NCBI GenBank assembly: GCA_018371275.1
Contig: JAHALF010000009.1
Coordinates: 21,467-85,466 of the forward strand
From: Clostridiales bacterium
GTDB lineage: Bacteria > Bacillota > Clostridia > Lachnospirales > CAG-274
Direction: 5' to 3'
DNA: 64,000 nucleotides
Under the pieces are notes generated by a model that saw nothing but the letters and a program-made list of their open reading frames with translations, did not search any database and was not told where the DNA came from. Numbering within the stretch: the stretch's first letter is position 1; each line of letters opens with the position of its first letter. Positions 27,011 through 36,459 of the stretch are shown in pieces. Both the position numbers and the translations under genes were made by a program.

Positions 27011-28180
27011 ATGGATATAAAAAGAGTATTTTTAATAATTTTAGATAGTTATGGGATAGGTGCTGCAAAAGATGCAAAAGATTTTGGAGATGAAGGAAGT
27101 AATACTTTAAAAACCATTATATCTTCAAAGGAATATAACACACCTAATATGGCAAATATTGGACTTTTTAATATTGATGGTATAGACTTTAAAGATGGTG
27201 TTAGAAGACCTATTGGTTCTTATGGTAGGTTAGAAGAAGCATCTATGGGGAAAGATACAACAATAGGACACTGGGAGATTGCAGGAATCATATCGGATAG
27301 CCCACTTCCTACATATCCAAATGGGTTTCCAGATTATATACTTGATGAATTTAAAGAAAAAACAGGCAAAAACGTAATATGTAATAAGCCATATTCTGGT
27401 ACAGAAGTTATAAAAGATTATGGTAATGAACATATTAAAACAGGTGATTTAATAGTTTATACATCAGCAGATAGTGTTTTTCAAATAGCAGCACACGAAG
27501 ATATTGTTCCTATAGAAAAATTATACGAATACTGCCATATAGCCAGAGATATTTTAAAAGGTAAAGATGGTGTAGGTAGAGTTATAGCACGTCCTTTTGA
27601 AGGAGAATATCCGTTTAAAAGAACACCAAGAAGACACGATTATTCATTATTACCACCTAAAGATACTATGTTGGATTATTTAGAAAAGGCTAACTTAGAT
27701 ACTATCGGAATAGGTAAAATATATGATATTTTTGCAGGTAAAGGTATTAATGAAACGACAAGTATAGTAAATAATATTGATGGTATGGAAAAAACGATAG
27801 CTTTACAAGGTAAAGATTTTACAGGACTTGCATTTGTTAATTTAGTAGATTTTGATATGGTATATGGACATAGAAATGATATAGAAGGATATGCAAAGGC
27901 AGCTACTAAATTTGATAATCAGCTTGGAGAATTTATTAATAATATGAAAGATGATGATGTACTTATTATAACAGCGGATCATGGGTGTGACCCAGGATTT
28001 AAAGGGACAGATCATTCAAGAGAAGATGTACCACTTTTAGTTTATGGTAAAAGAATAAAAGAAAATAATTCTCTAGGTACAAGAAATTCATTTGCAGATG
28101 TTGCAAAAACTATATTAGATATGTTTAATGTAGAAAATAATATAGATGGTATAAGTTTCTTAAATGATATATTAGTATAG
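27011..28180 (+). CDS. deoB: Phosphopentomutase
   Basis: A 389-residue alkaline-phosphatase-superfamily mutase interconverting (deoxy)ribose-1- and 5-phosphate. Metal-binding and nucleophile features are LDSYGIGAAKDA, SMGKDTTIGHWEIAG (Thr nucleophile), NLVDFDMVYGHRND and ADHGCDPGFKGTDHSRE. It links the phosphorylases to DeoC. The RBS is AGAGGAGG. Confidence 0.94.
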   Translation: MDIKRVFLIILDSYGIGAAKDAKDFGDEGSNTLKTIISSKEYNTPNMANIGLFNIDGIDFKDGVRRPIGSYGRLEEASMGKDTTIGHWEIAGIISDSPLPTYPNGFPDYILDEFKEKTGKNVICNKPYSGTEVIKDYGNEHIKTGDLIVYTSADSVFQIAAHEDIVPIEKLYEYCHIARDILKGKDGVGRVIARPFEGEYPFKRTPRRHDYSLLPPKDTMLDYLEKANLDTIGIGKIYDIFAGKGINETTSIVNNIDGMEKTIALQGKDFTGLAFVNLVDFDMVYGHRNDIEGYAKAATKFDNQLGEFINNMKDDDVLIITADHGCDPGFKGTDHSREDVPLLVYGKRIKENNSLGTRNSFADVAKTILDMFNVENNIDGISFLNDILV

Positions 28181-28194
28181 AAAGGTTTTAATCT

Positions 28195-28605
28195 ATGAAA
28201 GAATTAGTAAAAAAGGCTTTGGAGGCACAAAAATTTTCTTATTCTCCTTATTCTAATTTTCAGGTTGGGGCAGCACTTCTTACAAAATCAGGAAAAATAT
28301 ATACAGGTTGTAATATAGAAAATGCAGCCTATTCTCCAACCAATTGTGCAGAAAGAACAGCATTTTTTAAGGCTGTATCTGAAGGAGAAACAAAATTTGA
28401 AGCTATTGCTATTGTTGGAAGTCCTAAAGATGTAAAAGAAAATGAAAGAGAGTATTGTGCACCTTGTGGTGTTTGTAGGCAAGTTATGGCAGAATTTTGT
28501 AATATAAAAGATTTTAAAGTTATTTTAGGAAAAAGCGAAGATGATTATAAAATTTATACTTTAGAAGAAGTTTTACCTTTAGCTTTTACAAAAGATGCTT
28601 TATAA
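28195..28605 (+). CDS. cdd: Cytidine deaminase
   Basis: A 136-residue homotetrameric-type deaminase. The zinc site is CNIENAAYSPTNCAERTAF and CAPCGVCRQVMAEF (Cys-Glu plus PCxxC). It converts (deoxy)cytidine to (deoxy)uridine, feeding the pyrimidine phosphorylase at the end of the operon. Confidence 0.94.
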   Translation: MKELVKKALEAQKFSYSPYSNFQVGAALLTKSGKIYTGCNIENAAYSPTNCAERTAFFKAVSEGETKFEAIAIVGSPKDVKENEREYCAPCGVCRQVMAEFCNIKDFKVILGKSEDDYKIYTLEEVLPLAFTKDAL

Positions 28606-28627
28606 AATCATTTAGGAGGTGTTATAT

Positions 28628-30157
28628 TTGTCTTATGTAATTGAAATGAATAACATTACAAAGGAGTTTGGCAATTTTAAGGCTAATGATAATATTACCT
28701 TAAAAGTAAAAAAAGGGGAAATACACGCACTTTTAGGTGAAAATGGAGCAGGTAAATCTACTTTAATGAGTATATTATTTGGTCTTTACCAACCAGAAAA
28801 AGGAACTATAAAAATAAATGAAAAGGAAGTAAAAATAAATAATCCTAATGATGCAAATAATTTAGGCATAGGTATGGTTCACCAGCATTTTAAGCTTGTT
28901 CATAATTTTACTGTTTTAGAAAGCATTGTTTTAGGACGGGAAACAACATCTCTTGGATTTTTAAAAATGAAAGATGCTAGAAAAAAGGTAGAACAGCTTA
29001 TAGAAAAATATAAATTTCAAATAAATTTAGATTCTTATATATCAGATATAACAGTTGGTATGCAACAAAGAGTAGAAATTTTAAAAATGTTATATTGTGA
29101 TAATGATATATTAATATTTGATGAGCCAACAGCTGTTTTAACACCACAAGAGATAGATGAACTTATGACTACTATGAAAAATCTTGTTCAAGAAGGTAAA
29201 TCTATAATATTTATTACACATAAATTAAATGAGATAAAGGCGGTTGCTGATAGGTGTAGTGTTATTAGAAAGGGAAAATACATAGGTACTGTAGATGTAG
29301 AAAGTACTTCTAAAGAAGAAATGTCTGAAATGATGGTTGGTAGAAAAATTAATCTTAATATTGAAAAACAACCATCTAAATTAGGTGAAACTATTTTAAA
29401 AGTAGAAAATTTATGTGTAAAGTCTAAAGATACGGGTAAGCAAATTGTAAAAAATGTATCATTTGAAGTAAAAAGTGGTGAAATAGTTTGTGTAGCTGGT
29501 ATTGATGGAAATGGACAATCAGAACTTGTATATGGTATAACTGGACTTATGCATATAGAAAGTGGTAACATTAAGCTAAAAGATAAAGATGTTACAAAAG
29601 AGAGCATTAGGAAAAAATGTATAGATGGATTTGCACATATACCAGAAGATAGACATAAATATGGACTTGTACTAGACTATACATTACAAGAAAATCTTGT
29701 TTTACAAAGTTATTTTACTAAAAGATTTCAAAAGCTCGGGTTTTTAAAATTTAATGAAATAAAATCTTATGCTAAATATTTAATAGAAAAATTTGATATA
29801 AGAAGTGGACAAGGAGAGACATCAATAGCAAGAGGTATGTCTGGTGGTAATCAACAAAAAGCTATTATAGCAAGAGAATTGGATAGAAATCCAGAGCTTG
29901 TAATAGCAGTACAACCAGTTAGAGGTCTTGATGTTGGGGCAATAGAATATATACACAATCAAATAGTAGCTCAAAGGGATAAAGGCAAAGCAGTTTTATT
30001 AGTTTCTTTAGAGCTTGATGAAGTTATGAACCTTAGCGATAGGATACTTGTTATGTATGAAGGGGAAATTGTAGCAGATGTAAATCCTAAAGAGGTTACT
30101 ATACAAGAATTAGGTTTATATATGTCCGGTACAAAAAGGAGTGTGAAAAATGGATAA
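28628..30157 (+). CDS. nupA: Nucleoside ABC transporter ATP-binding protein (NupA/YufO type)
   Basis: A 509-residue duplicated ABC ATPase. The first half has GENGAGKST, the signature region TVGMQQRVEI and Walker B ILIFDEP. The second half has the degenerate Walker A GIDGNGQSEL and the signature MSGGNQQKAI, with VIAVQPVRGLDVG in place of a normal Walker B. This is the pattern of BmpA-linked nucleoside importers. The start TTG at 28628 sits 8 bases after AGGAGG; the GTG at 28619 overlaps the RBS itself and is rejected. Confidence 0.9.
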   Translation: MSYVIEMNNITKEFGNFKANDNITLKVKKGEIHALLGENGAGKSTLMSILFGLYQPEKGTIKINEKEVKINNPNDANNLGIGMVHQHFKLVHNFTVLESIVLGRETTSLGFLKMKDARKKVEQLIEKYKFQINLDSYISDITVGMQQRVEILKMLYCDNDILIFDEPTAVLTPQEIDELMTTMKNLVQEGKSIIFITHKLNEIKAVADRCSVIRKGKYIGTVDVESTSKEEMSEMMVGRKINLNIEKQPSKLGETILKVENLCVKSKDTGKQIVKNVSFEVKSGEIVCVAGIDGNGQSELVYGITGLMHIESGNIKLKDKDVTKESIRKKCIDGFAHIPEDRHKYGLVLDYTLQENLVLQSYFTKRFQKLGFLKFNEIKSYAKYLIEKFDIRSGQGETSIARGMSGGNQQKAIIARELDRNPELVIAVQPVRGLDVGAIEYIHNQIVAQRDKGKAVLLVSLELDEVMNLSDRILVMYEGEIVADVNPKEVTIQELGLYMSGTKRSVKNG

Positions 30158-31235
30158 AAAATTAATGAAACAAATAAATTACAAAGGTCTTATAAGTTTT
30201 TCCTCATCCCTTTTTGCTATATTAGCAGGCTTTGTATTTGCATTTATAGTTCTTTTTATAAGCGAGCCTAAAGAAGCGGTAAATGGATTTATAACTATAT
30301 TGCAAGGAGGTTTTACGGACGGTTTAACAGGAGTATCTAGGCTTATATATTTTGCTACACCTATTATTATGACAGGACTTTCTGTTGCATTTGCATTTAA
30401 AACAGGTCTTTTTAATATAGGAGCATCAGGACAGTTTATTATAGGTGCATATGTTGCTGTACATATAGGTGTTAAATGGACATTTTTGCCACCTAGCATA
30501 CATTGGGTAGTTGCTTTAACAGGAGCAGGTCTTGCAGGTGCTTTATGGGGAGCTATTCCAGGTATTTTAAAAGCATTTGCAAATGTTAATGAAGTTATAT
30601 CGTCTATTATGACAAATTATATAGGTATGTATTTAGTAAATATGCTAGTTGTAAAAAATGTTTTTGACCAACTGAGAAACCAGTCTTTAGATGTAGCTAA
30701 AAGTGCAGTTATACCAAAGGTTGGTATAGGAGATACTAATATAAATTATGCTATTATTATAGCTTTAGCATTTGTAATAATAATATATATATTATTAGAA
30801 AAAACAACTATAGGTTATGAGTTAAAAGCTTGTGGACAAAATAAATTTGCTAGTAAATATGCAGGTATTAATGAAAAGAAAAATATAATTCTTGCTATGG
30901 TTATATCAGGCTTATTATCTGGTATAGGTGGAGGGCTAATGTATCTTTATGGTGCTGGTAAATATATTCAAGTATTAGATATTATAGCACCAGAAGGATT
31001 TAGTGGTATATCTGTTGCATTATTTGGTCAATCAAATCCAATAGGTGTATTTTTGGCAGGGTTATTTATAGCACATATACGTGTTGGAGGAAACAATCTA
31101 CAATTACATGGATATGCTCCAGAAATTATAGATATGATTATAGCTTCTATTATATATTTTGGTGCTTTTGCTTTATTATTTAAAAGCATTATATCTAAAA
31201 TTATAAAAAAGCTTAGGAAAGGGGATAAAAAATAA
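30150..31235 (+). CDS. nupB: Nucleoside ABC transporter permease (NupB/YufP type)
   Basis: A 361-residue BPD_transp_2-type permease with about ten hydrophobic segments. GLFNIGASGQFIIGAY near residue 91 and GLLSGIGGGLMY are typical of the family. It overlaps nupA by 8 bases and touches nupC by one. The product should pair with the next permease to import nucleosides. Confidence 0.88.
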   Translation: MDKKLMKQINYKGLISFSSSLFAILAGFVFAFIVLFISEPKEAVNGFITILQGGFTDGLTGVSRLIYFATPIIMTGLSVAFAFKTGLFNIGASGQFIIGAYVAVHIGVKWTFLPPSIHWVVALTGAGLAGALWGAIPGILKAFANVNEVISSIMTNYIGMYLVNMLVVKNVFDQLRNQSLDVAKSAVIPKVGIGDTNINYAIIIALAFVIIIYILLEKTTIGYELKACGQNKFASKYAGINEKKNIILAMVISGLLSGIGGGLMYLYGAGKYIQVLDIIAPEGFSGISVALFGQSNPIGVFLAGLFIAHIRVGGNNLQLHGYAPEIIDMIIASIIYFGAFALLFKSIISKIIKKLRKGDKK

Positions 31236-32188
31236 TGGAGACAATTTATTTTATAACACAACAAACTATGTCTTTTGCTATTCCTCTTTTAATAGTAGCA
31301 ATAGGAGGTATGTTTTCTGAACGAAGTGGTGTTATAAACATTGCTTTGGAAGGTATAATGATAATGGGGGCTTTTGCGGGAATATTATTTATAAATCAGT
31401 TTGAAAGCTCGATGTCTGGACAGGGTTTATTACTTTTAGCATTATTAATAGGAGGTATTGCAGGTGGGGTATTTTCTTTATTACATGCCTTTGCAGCAAT
31501 AAATCTTAAAGCAGATCAGACAATAAGTGGAACTGCTCTTAACCTTTTTGCACCAGCCTTTGCTATATTTGTTGCAAGAACAATACAACAAACACAACAA
31601 ATTCCTTTTACAAATACATTTTTTATTAAAGAAGTTCCTATTTTATCTTCCATACCAATAATAGGAGATTTGTTTTTTAAAAATGTTTATATTACAACTT
31701 ATATAGGTATTTTAATATTTATTATTGCTTATATTGTAATTAATAAAACAAGGTTTGGACTTAGGTTAAGATCTTGTGGAGAGCACCCTCAAGCAGCAGA
31801 TTCTGTTGGAATTAATGTATATAAAATAAGATATTTAGGTGTTATAATATCTGGTGTATTAGCAGGTATTGGGGGGGTAGTGTTTATTGTGCCTACGTCT
31901 ACAAACTTTAATGCAACAGTTGCAGGATACGGATTTTTAGCATTAGCTGTTTTAATATTTGGACAATGGCGTGTACCTAGAGTATTTGTTGCAGCATTTT
32001 TCTTTGGGATTATGAAAACTTTATCTAGTGCACATTCTACTATACCATTTATTAAAGATTTACCTATAACAAATGAAGTTTATAAAATGTTACCATATCT
32101 TATAACTTTAATAGCTTTAACATTTTTATCTAAAAGCTCTCAAGCTCCTAAAGCAGCAGGAATACCTTATGATAAAGGTTCAAGATAA
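31235..32188 (+). CDS. nupC: Nucleoside ABC transporter permease (NupC/YufQ type)
   Basis: A 317-residue permease of the same family as its upstream partner. ERSGVINIALEGIMIMGAF near residue 29 and GVLAGIGGVVF are the recurrent motifs. Its ATG overlaps the nupB stop. It forms the second membrane half of the importer. Confidence 0.88.
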   Translation: METIYFITQQTMSFAIPLLIVAIGGMFSERSGVINIALEGIMIMGAFAGILFINQFESSMSGQGLLLLALLIGGIAGGVFSLLHAFAAINLKADQTISGTALNLFAPAFAIFVARTIQQTQQIPFTNTFFIKEVPILSSIPIIGDLFFKNVYITTYIGILIFIIAYIVINKTRFGLRLRSCGEHPQAADSVGINVYKIRYLGVIISGVLAGIGGVVFIVPTSTNFNATVAGYGFLALAVLIFGQWRVPRVFVAAFFFGIMKTLSSAHSTIPFIKDLPITNEVYKMLPYLITLIALTFLSKSSQAPKAAGIPYDKGSR

Positions 32189-32200
32189 GGAGGTAATAAT

Positions 32201-33529
32201 ATGAGAATGTATGATCTTATTCACAAAAAAAGAAATAATGAAGAACTTACAAACGAAGAAATAGAATATATGATAAATAATTATGTAGATGGAGAAATAC
32301 CAGATTATCAAATGTCAGCAATGCTTATGGCAATATTTTTTAATGGTATGAATGATAGAGAAATATCTACTATGACAAATATTATGGCAAAGTCTGGAGA
32401 TATGGTAGATTTATCATCTATAGAAGGTATAAAGGTGGATAAACACTCAACAGGTGGTGTTGGAGATAAAACAACATTAATAATAGCGCCAGTTGTTGCA
32501 TATTATGGAATAAAGGTTGCTAAAATGTCTGGGAGAGGTTTAGGGCATACTGGAGGTACTGTTGATAAGATGGAAGCAATACCAGGACTTAGAACAAATT
32601 TTTCCCAACAGGAATTTTTTGACATAGTAAATAAGACAGGAATTAGTGTTATAGGTCAATCTGGCAACCTTGCACCAGCAGATAAAAAACTTTATGCATT
32701 AAGAGATGTAACAGCAACAGTAGAAAGTATACCACTTATAGCAGCATCTATTATGAGTAAAAAACTAGCAGCTGGAAGTGATTGTATTTTATTAGATGTT
32801 AAAACAGGTAGTGGAGCATTTATGAAAACTTTAGAAGATTCTATAAGCCTTGCTGAAAAAATGGTTTCTATTGGAGAAAATTGTGGAAAAAAAACAGTTG
32901 CTCTTATAACAGATATGGATATACCTTTAGGAAACAATATAGGTAATGCTTTAGAAATAATTGAAGTTATAAATACTCTTAATGGTAAAGGACCAAAGGA
33001 TTTAACACAAATATGTATAAAATTAGCAGGTAATATGTTGTATCTTGCAAATAAAGGAACAATAGAAGAATGTGAAAATATGGCAAAAGAGGCTATAGAA
33101 AAGGGTTACGCTCTTAAAAAGCTTATAGAAATGGTGGAAGCTCAAGGAGGAGATATAGAATATATTAAAAATCCACAAAAATTTGAAAAATCTAAATATT
33201 GTATAGATATAGTTTTAGAAGAAAATATTGATGGATATGTTAGTTCTATGGATACCGAAGGACTTGGAATAGCATCTACTATGTTAGGAGCTGGTAGAGA
33301 AACAAAAGACGATATTATAGATTTTTCGGCAGGTATTATTTTAAACAAGAAAGTTGGAGATAGAGTAAAACAAGGGGATATTTTATGTACTTTATATTCA
33401 AATGATAATAAAAGTATTGAAAATGCTAAAAATAAAATAAAAAAATCAATAGTAATTAGTAATGAAAAGCCTAAAGGTGTACCTTTAGTTTTTGCTAGAG
33501 TTGAAAAAAATAAAATTCAAAAATTTTAG
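32201..33529 (+). CDS. pdp: Pyrimidine-nucleoside phosphorylase
   Basis: A 442-residue enzyme of the thymidine/pyrimidine phosphorylase family. VDKHSTGGVGDKTTL (phosphate loop), KMSGRGLGHTGGTVDK and LKTGSGAFM-like VKTGSGAFMK are present. It cleaves uridine and thymidine to base plus sugar-1-phosphate, completing the salvage set with cdd, punA, deoB and deoC. The RBS is AAGGAGG. Confidence 0.93.
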   Translation: MRMYDLIHKKRNNEELTNEEIEYMINNYVDGEIPDYQMSAMLMAIFFNGMNDREISTMTNIMAKSGDMVDLSSIEGIKVDKHSTGGVGDKTTLIIAPVVAYYGIKVAKMSGRGLGHTGGTVDKMEAIPGLRTNFSQQEFFDIVNKTGISVIGQSGNLAPADKKLYALRDVTATVESIPLIAASIMSKKLAAGSDCILLDVKTGSGAFMKTLEDSISLAEKMVSIGENCGKKTVALITDMDIPLGNNIGNALEIIEVINTLNGKGPKDLTQICIKLAGNMLYLANKGTIEECENMAKEAIEKGYALKKLIEMVEAQGGDIEYIKNPQKFEKSKYCIDIVLEENIDGYVSSMDTEGLGIASTMLGAGRETKDDIIDFSAGIILNKKVGDRVKQGDILCTLYSNDNKSIENAKNKIKKSIVISNEKPKGVPLVFARVEKNKIQKF

Positions 33530-33541
33530 TATATAAAATAT

Positions 33542-33570
33542 TTGACTAAATTAATATTTAAGTGTAAAAT
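33542..33570 (+). promoter_or_regulatory. Promoter before the mini-lipoprotein genes
   Basis: TTGACT (33542-33547), a 17-base spacer and TAAAAT (33565-33570). It gives the lipoprotein/binding-protein genes their own start, so the abundant binding protein can be made in excess over the transporter. Confidence 0.7.
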
Positions 33571-33610
33571 ATGAGATGAATAATATATTCTAAATTTTGG
33601 GAGGAAAAAC

Positions 33611-33760
33611 ATGAAAAAATTAGTTACTTTAATAATGGTAGGAATGATGGCACTTAGTGTAGTTGCTTGTAGTAGTACTACAGAAGAATCAACAACAGGT
33701 ACAGAAAGTCAACAAGATGCTTCTACAGATGAAGGTAGCACAGAAGCAGCTAGTGAATAA
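33611..33760 (+). CDS. Mini-lipoprotein, copy 1 (49 residues)
   Basis: A complete short gene with RBS TGGGAGG and a lipoprotein signal peptide ending VVAC, then an acidic Ser/Thr/Glu-rich tail and stop. Its signal peptide and linker strongly resemble the start of the BMP-family binding lipoprotein 300 bases downstream, so it is probably a truncated duplicate of that gene's 5' end that has kept a tidy stop codon. Two near-identical copies persisting with good RBSs suggests it may be translated. Function unknown. Confidence 0.6.
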   Translation: MKKLVTLIMVGMMALSVVACSSTTEESTTGTESQQDASTDEGSTEAASE

Positions 33761-33810
33761 TTAAATATTTATTAAGAAAATAATTATTTATTTTTTAAGG
33801 AGGAACAAAT

Positions 33811-33960
33811 ATGAAAAAAATAGTTAGTTTAATAATAGCAGGAATGATGGCACTTAGCATGGTTGCTTGTAGTAGCAGTACTACAGAAGAGTCAACAACA
33901 GTGTCAGAAAGTCAAGATACCTCTACAGATGAAGGTAGCACAGAAGCAGCTAGTGAATAA
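33811..33960 (+). CDS. Mini-lipoprotein, copy 2 (49 residues)
   Basis: A second tandem copy of the preceding 49-residue lipoprotein (RBS AAGGAGG, lipobox ending MVAC). Its last 17 residues are almost unchanged, and its first 20 residues are even closer to the downstream binding lipoprotein (MKKIVSLI and MVAC shared). See copy 1 for interpretation. Confidence 0.6.
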   Translation: MKKIVSLIIAGMMALSMVACSSSTTEESTTVSESQDTSTDEGSTEAASE

Positions 33961-34069
33961 TTTTAAAGGTTTAGTAGTATAGTTTATATAAAAATAGAAA
34001 TATATTATTCAATTAATAGTTTATAAATAAAGTGTAGCTTTGTTTATTTTAACTAAGGAGGAAAATACT

Positions 34070-35206
34070 ATGAAAAAAATAGTTAGTTTAATATTAGCAG
34101 TAACTATGGCATTTAGTATGGTTGCTTGTGGTAACAAAACAAATAACACAGAGCCAACTTCTTCAGATAATCAGAGTAGTAGTTCTGATAGCCAAGAAGA
34201 TAAAGGTAGTAGTTCTGGAGCAGAAATTGCACTTGTTACAGATGTTGGTACTATTGATGATAAATCTTTCAACCAAGGTTCTTGGGAAGGTGTTGTAAAA
34301 TTTGCTGAAGAAAAAGGTATCTCTCATAAATATTATCAACCAGCGGAAAAATCAAACGAAGCTATAACTACAACTATAGAATTAGCTATTAAAGGCGGGG
34401 CAAAAACAGTTGTTTGTCCTGGATATTTATTTGAAGTACCAGTATATAATATGCAACAAAAATATCCAGATGTTAAGTTTATTATTATAGATGGTACACC
34501 TCAAGATGGTAGCGGTAACTATCAAGTAGCTGAAAATACAGAAGCTATTTTCTTCTCTGAAGAACAAGCTGGTTTCTTAGCTGGTTATGGTGCTGTTATT
34601 GACGGATATAGAAATTTAGGGTTTATGGGTGGTATCGCGGTACCAGCTGTTATACGTTATGGATATGGTTTTGTTCAAGGTGCTGAATATGCAGGTAAAG
34701 AATTAGGTCTTAAACCTGGAGAAATTACTATGAATTATACATATGTTGGTGATTTTGATGCTTCTCCAGATCATACTGCTAAAGCAGCAGCTTGGTATAA
34801 CGAAGGTGTAGAAGTTATATTTGGCTGTGGTGGTGGAGTTGGTAACTCTGTTATGAAAGCCGCTGAAACTGCAGATAAAAAAGTTATTGGTGTAGACGTT
34901 GACCAATCAGTAGAATCTGAAACAGTTATTACATCTGCTATGAAAAACTTACAAAATGCAGTTTATAAAACTTTAGGAGAAATTTATGATGGCACTTTTG
35001 CAGGAGGACGTACAGTTAATTTAGGCGCTGCTACAAATGATATTTTATTACCTATGGAAACATCTAAATTTCAAGTATTTAATGAAGAACAATATAATGC
35101 TATATATACTAAAGTATCAAATAAAGAAATTGAATTAAAAGATGAAAAAGCAGCTGAAAAACCAGACGCTTTAGGTGCAGAAATAGTTTCTGTAAAATTT
35201 CAATAA
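34070..35206 (+). CDS. BMP/PnrA-family nucleoside-binding lipoprotein
   Basis: A 378-residue lipoprotein (lipobox ending MVAC) with a Ser-rich linker and a BMP-family domain: LVTDVGTIDDKSFNQGSWEGV near residue 58, VCPGYLFE, VIIDGTPQD-like segment, EEQAGFLAGYGAV, GCGGGVGNSVMKAA and VIGVDVDQS. It delivers nucleosides to the NupABC-type importer encoded just upstream. The ATG at 34070 follows AAGGAGG; the in-frame ATG at 34040 does not precede a signal peptide. Confidence 0.9.
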   Translation: MKKIVSLILAVTMAFSMVACGNKTNNTEPTSSDNQSSSSDSQEDKGSSSGAEIALVTDVGTIDDKSFNQGSWEGVVKFAEEKGISHKYYQPAEKSNEAITTTIELAIKGGAKTVVCPGYLFEVPVYNMQQKYPDVKFIIIDGTPQDGSGNYQVAENTEAIFFSEEQAGFLAGYGAVIDGYRNLGFMGGIAVPAVIRYGYGFVQGAEYAGKELGLKPGEITMNYTYVGDFDASPDHTAKAAAWYNEGVEVIFGCGGGVGNSVMKAAETADKKVIGVDVDQSVESETVITSAMKNLQNAVYKTLGEIYDGTFAGGRTVNLGAATNDILLPMETSKFQVFNEEQYNAIYTKVSNKEIELKDEKAAEKPDALGAEIVSVKFQ

Positions 35207-35229
35207 AATAATTTTTTGTATTAGTAAAA

Positions 35230-35257
35230 AACTTAGAGATTATTCTCTAAGTTTTTT
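35230..35257 (+). terminator. Terminator of the binding-lipoprotein gene
   Basis: AACTTAGAGA (35230-35239) pairs with TCTCTAAGTT (35244-35253), followed by T residues. Confidence 0.85.
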
Positions 35258-35260
35258 ATT

Positions 35261-35320
35261 GGGTGTATACTGTTTTTAATGGTTGTTAAGAAAATAACCA
35301 AAACTAAGCAGTATACACCC
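35261..35320. repeat. 60-bp cruciform repeat, copy 1
   Basis: The ends GGGTGTATACTG and CAGTATACACCC are perfect 12-bp inverted repeats. Inside, TGGTT...AACCA forms a second, smaller stem. The element is flanked on both sides by TTTTTTATT, which could be a target-site duplication, although the base composition makes chance plausible. Copies 2 and 3 lie at 38630-38689 and 38713-38769. Confidence 0.75.
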
Positions 35321-35372
35321 TTTTTTATTTTGTAATTTTTTATAGCAAATAATAGGTAGGTAATAAGTAAAA

Positions 35373-35603
35373 ATGTCAAAAATTAAACTAAAAGAAATAA
35401 GCATATATAATAAATTTTTTATGAAAGGAGGTTTAGTTGAGGTTTTTATAGGAGATAAAATAATAAAATGTTATATACAAAAAATAAAGAAAGATTGTAT
35501 TTTAGTAGAAGAAGTTACATATAAAAATATTAAACATAAAATTAGAAGATATAGAAAATATTTTTTCTATTATTTTATAGTAATTATATTTTTATTTTAT
35601 TAA
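35373..35603 (+). CDS. Small hypothetical protein with C-terminal membrane segment
   Basis: A 76-residue basic product with a hydrophobic C-terminal helix (about residues 62-76). There is no good RBS (AATAAGTAAAA) and no family I recognise. It lies at the edge of the decayed prophage region and may itself be a remnant of a larger gene. Confidence 0.35.
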   Translation: MSKIKLKEISIYNKFFMKGGLVEVFIGDKIIKCYIQKIKKDCILVEEVTYKNIKHKIRRYRKYFFYYFIVIIFLFY

Positions 35604-35619
35604 TTAAGGGGGTGGTATT

Positions 35620-35890
35620 ATGAAGATTAGTATTTTAAGTGAAACAAAAAAAGAGATTACTTTAAAAGTTGAAAGGGGTTGCTGAACATTTTGCAATCAT
35701 AATAAAATAAGAAATAAAGGGTAACTAGATAAACTAATTCATATGTTATAGAAATAGAGAATAAGATTTTAGAAGTTAAGGATGAAGTTTTATAAGTTGG
35801 TAATAAATCAAGAACTATTAAAAATATTCAAATAAAAGAGGGTTTCATAATAGAAATTAATGAGGGGCTATTAATAGATTTAATGAAATA
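35620..35890 (+). pseudogene. Decayed phage-region gene
   Basis: A strong RBS (GGGGGTGG) and ATG 35620 open a frame that stops after 21 residues. Coding-like sequence resumes around 35742-35890 (IEIENKILEVKDEVL, a TAA at the position of a likely Glu codon, then VGNKSRTIKNIQIKEGFIIE and LLIDLMK). It reads as one short gene broken by a frameshift and a stop. The family is not recognised. The remaining bases up to the holin gene (35891-36137) show only a coding-like scrap at about 35939-36014. Confidence 0.5.
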
Positions 35891-36137
35891 AGTTGAAAAA
35901 TGTAAAATACTGGTATATAATTTAAAATAGGATAATTGCATAAGGTGGTTAGACCCTCTATAAGAGGTAAACACAAAAATAAACACCCTGTCTCAACCAT
36001 AGTGATTAATAAATATTAATTATATTATGTAGTTATCTTACCCTATGCTTAAAATATAACACATACTTTAATTTTTGTAAAGGTATTTAAGGAAAAGCTT
36101 AAGTGTCTTTTTTGTATTTTAATAAAGGAGTGATTTT

Positions 36138-36377
36138 ATGAAAAAAATTAACTGGAAAGAAAGATTTAAAAATAAAATATTTTGGGTAAATACAATTTTA
36201 TCAGTAGCCACACCTATATTTGCTTATTTTGGAATTAGTGGAAGTGATTTAACAACTTGGGGAAGTCTATTTAGATTAATTTTAGATGCACTAAAAAATC
36301 CTTATGTAGTAGGGCTTGTTTTAGTTTCTTTGTGGAATAATGTTATAAATCCTGTTACAGAGGGTATTACAGATTAA
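36138..36377 (+). CDS. Phage holin, phi LC3 family
   Basis: A 79-residue protein opening with KKINWKERFKNKIFWVN and ending VINPVTEGITD. This framing (INWKxRxKNxxFWV ... NPxTxGxxD) is the hallmark of phi LC3-type phage holins, with two hydrophobic segments in between (about 15-32 and 52-66). The RBS is AAAGGAGTG. It makes the membrane hole that lets endolysin reach the wall. It is 82 bases ahead of the endolysin and intact, while the genes around it are broken. It is smaller than, and of a different holin class from, TcdE of the C. difficile PaLoc. Confidence 0.82.
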   Translation: MKKINWKERFKNKIFWVNTILSVATPIFAYFGISGSDLTTWGSLFRLILDALKNPYVVGLVLVSLWNNVINPVTEGITD

Positions 36378-36459
36378 CGTCCACAAATGCAATATTTTAA
36401 ATTTTTAAATAATTTTTGTAAGTTTAAGTATAAAATTTTTAGTTATAAAGGAGATAATT

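Noticed and set aside
28619..28627. GTG 28619 as the start of nupA
   Set aside because: It overlaps the AGGAGG that serves the TTG at 28628.
29188..29607. Minus-strand open frame of 139 codons inside nupA
   Set aside because: It lies wholly inside a well-supported ATPase gene and has the composition of an antisense shadow.
35261..35320. The cruciform repeat as a simple second terminator
   Set aside because: A proper terminator already lies at 35230-35257, and the element recurs with conserved ends and length at two other places.
36138..36377. Calling the holin TcdE
   Set aside because: TcdE is about twice as long and belongs to a different holin class; this one has the phi LC3-type start and end.
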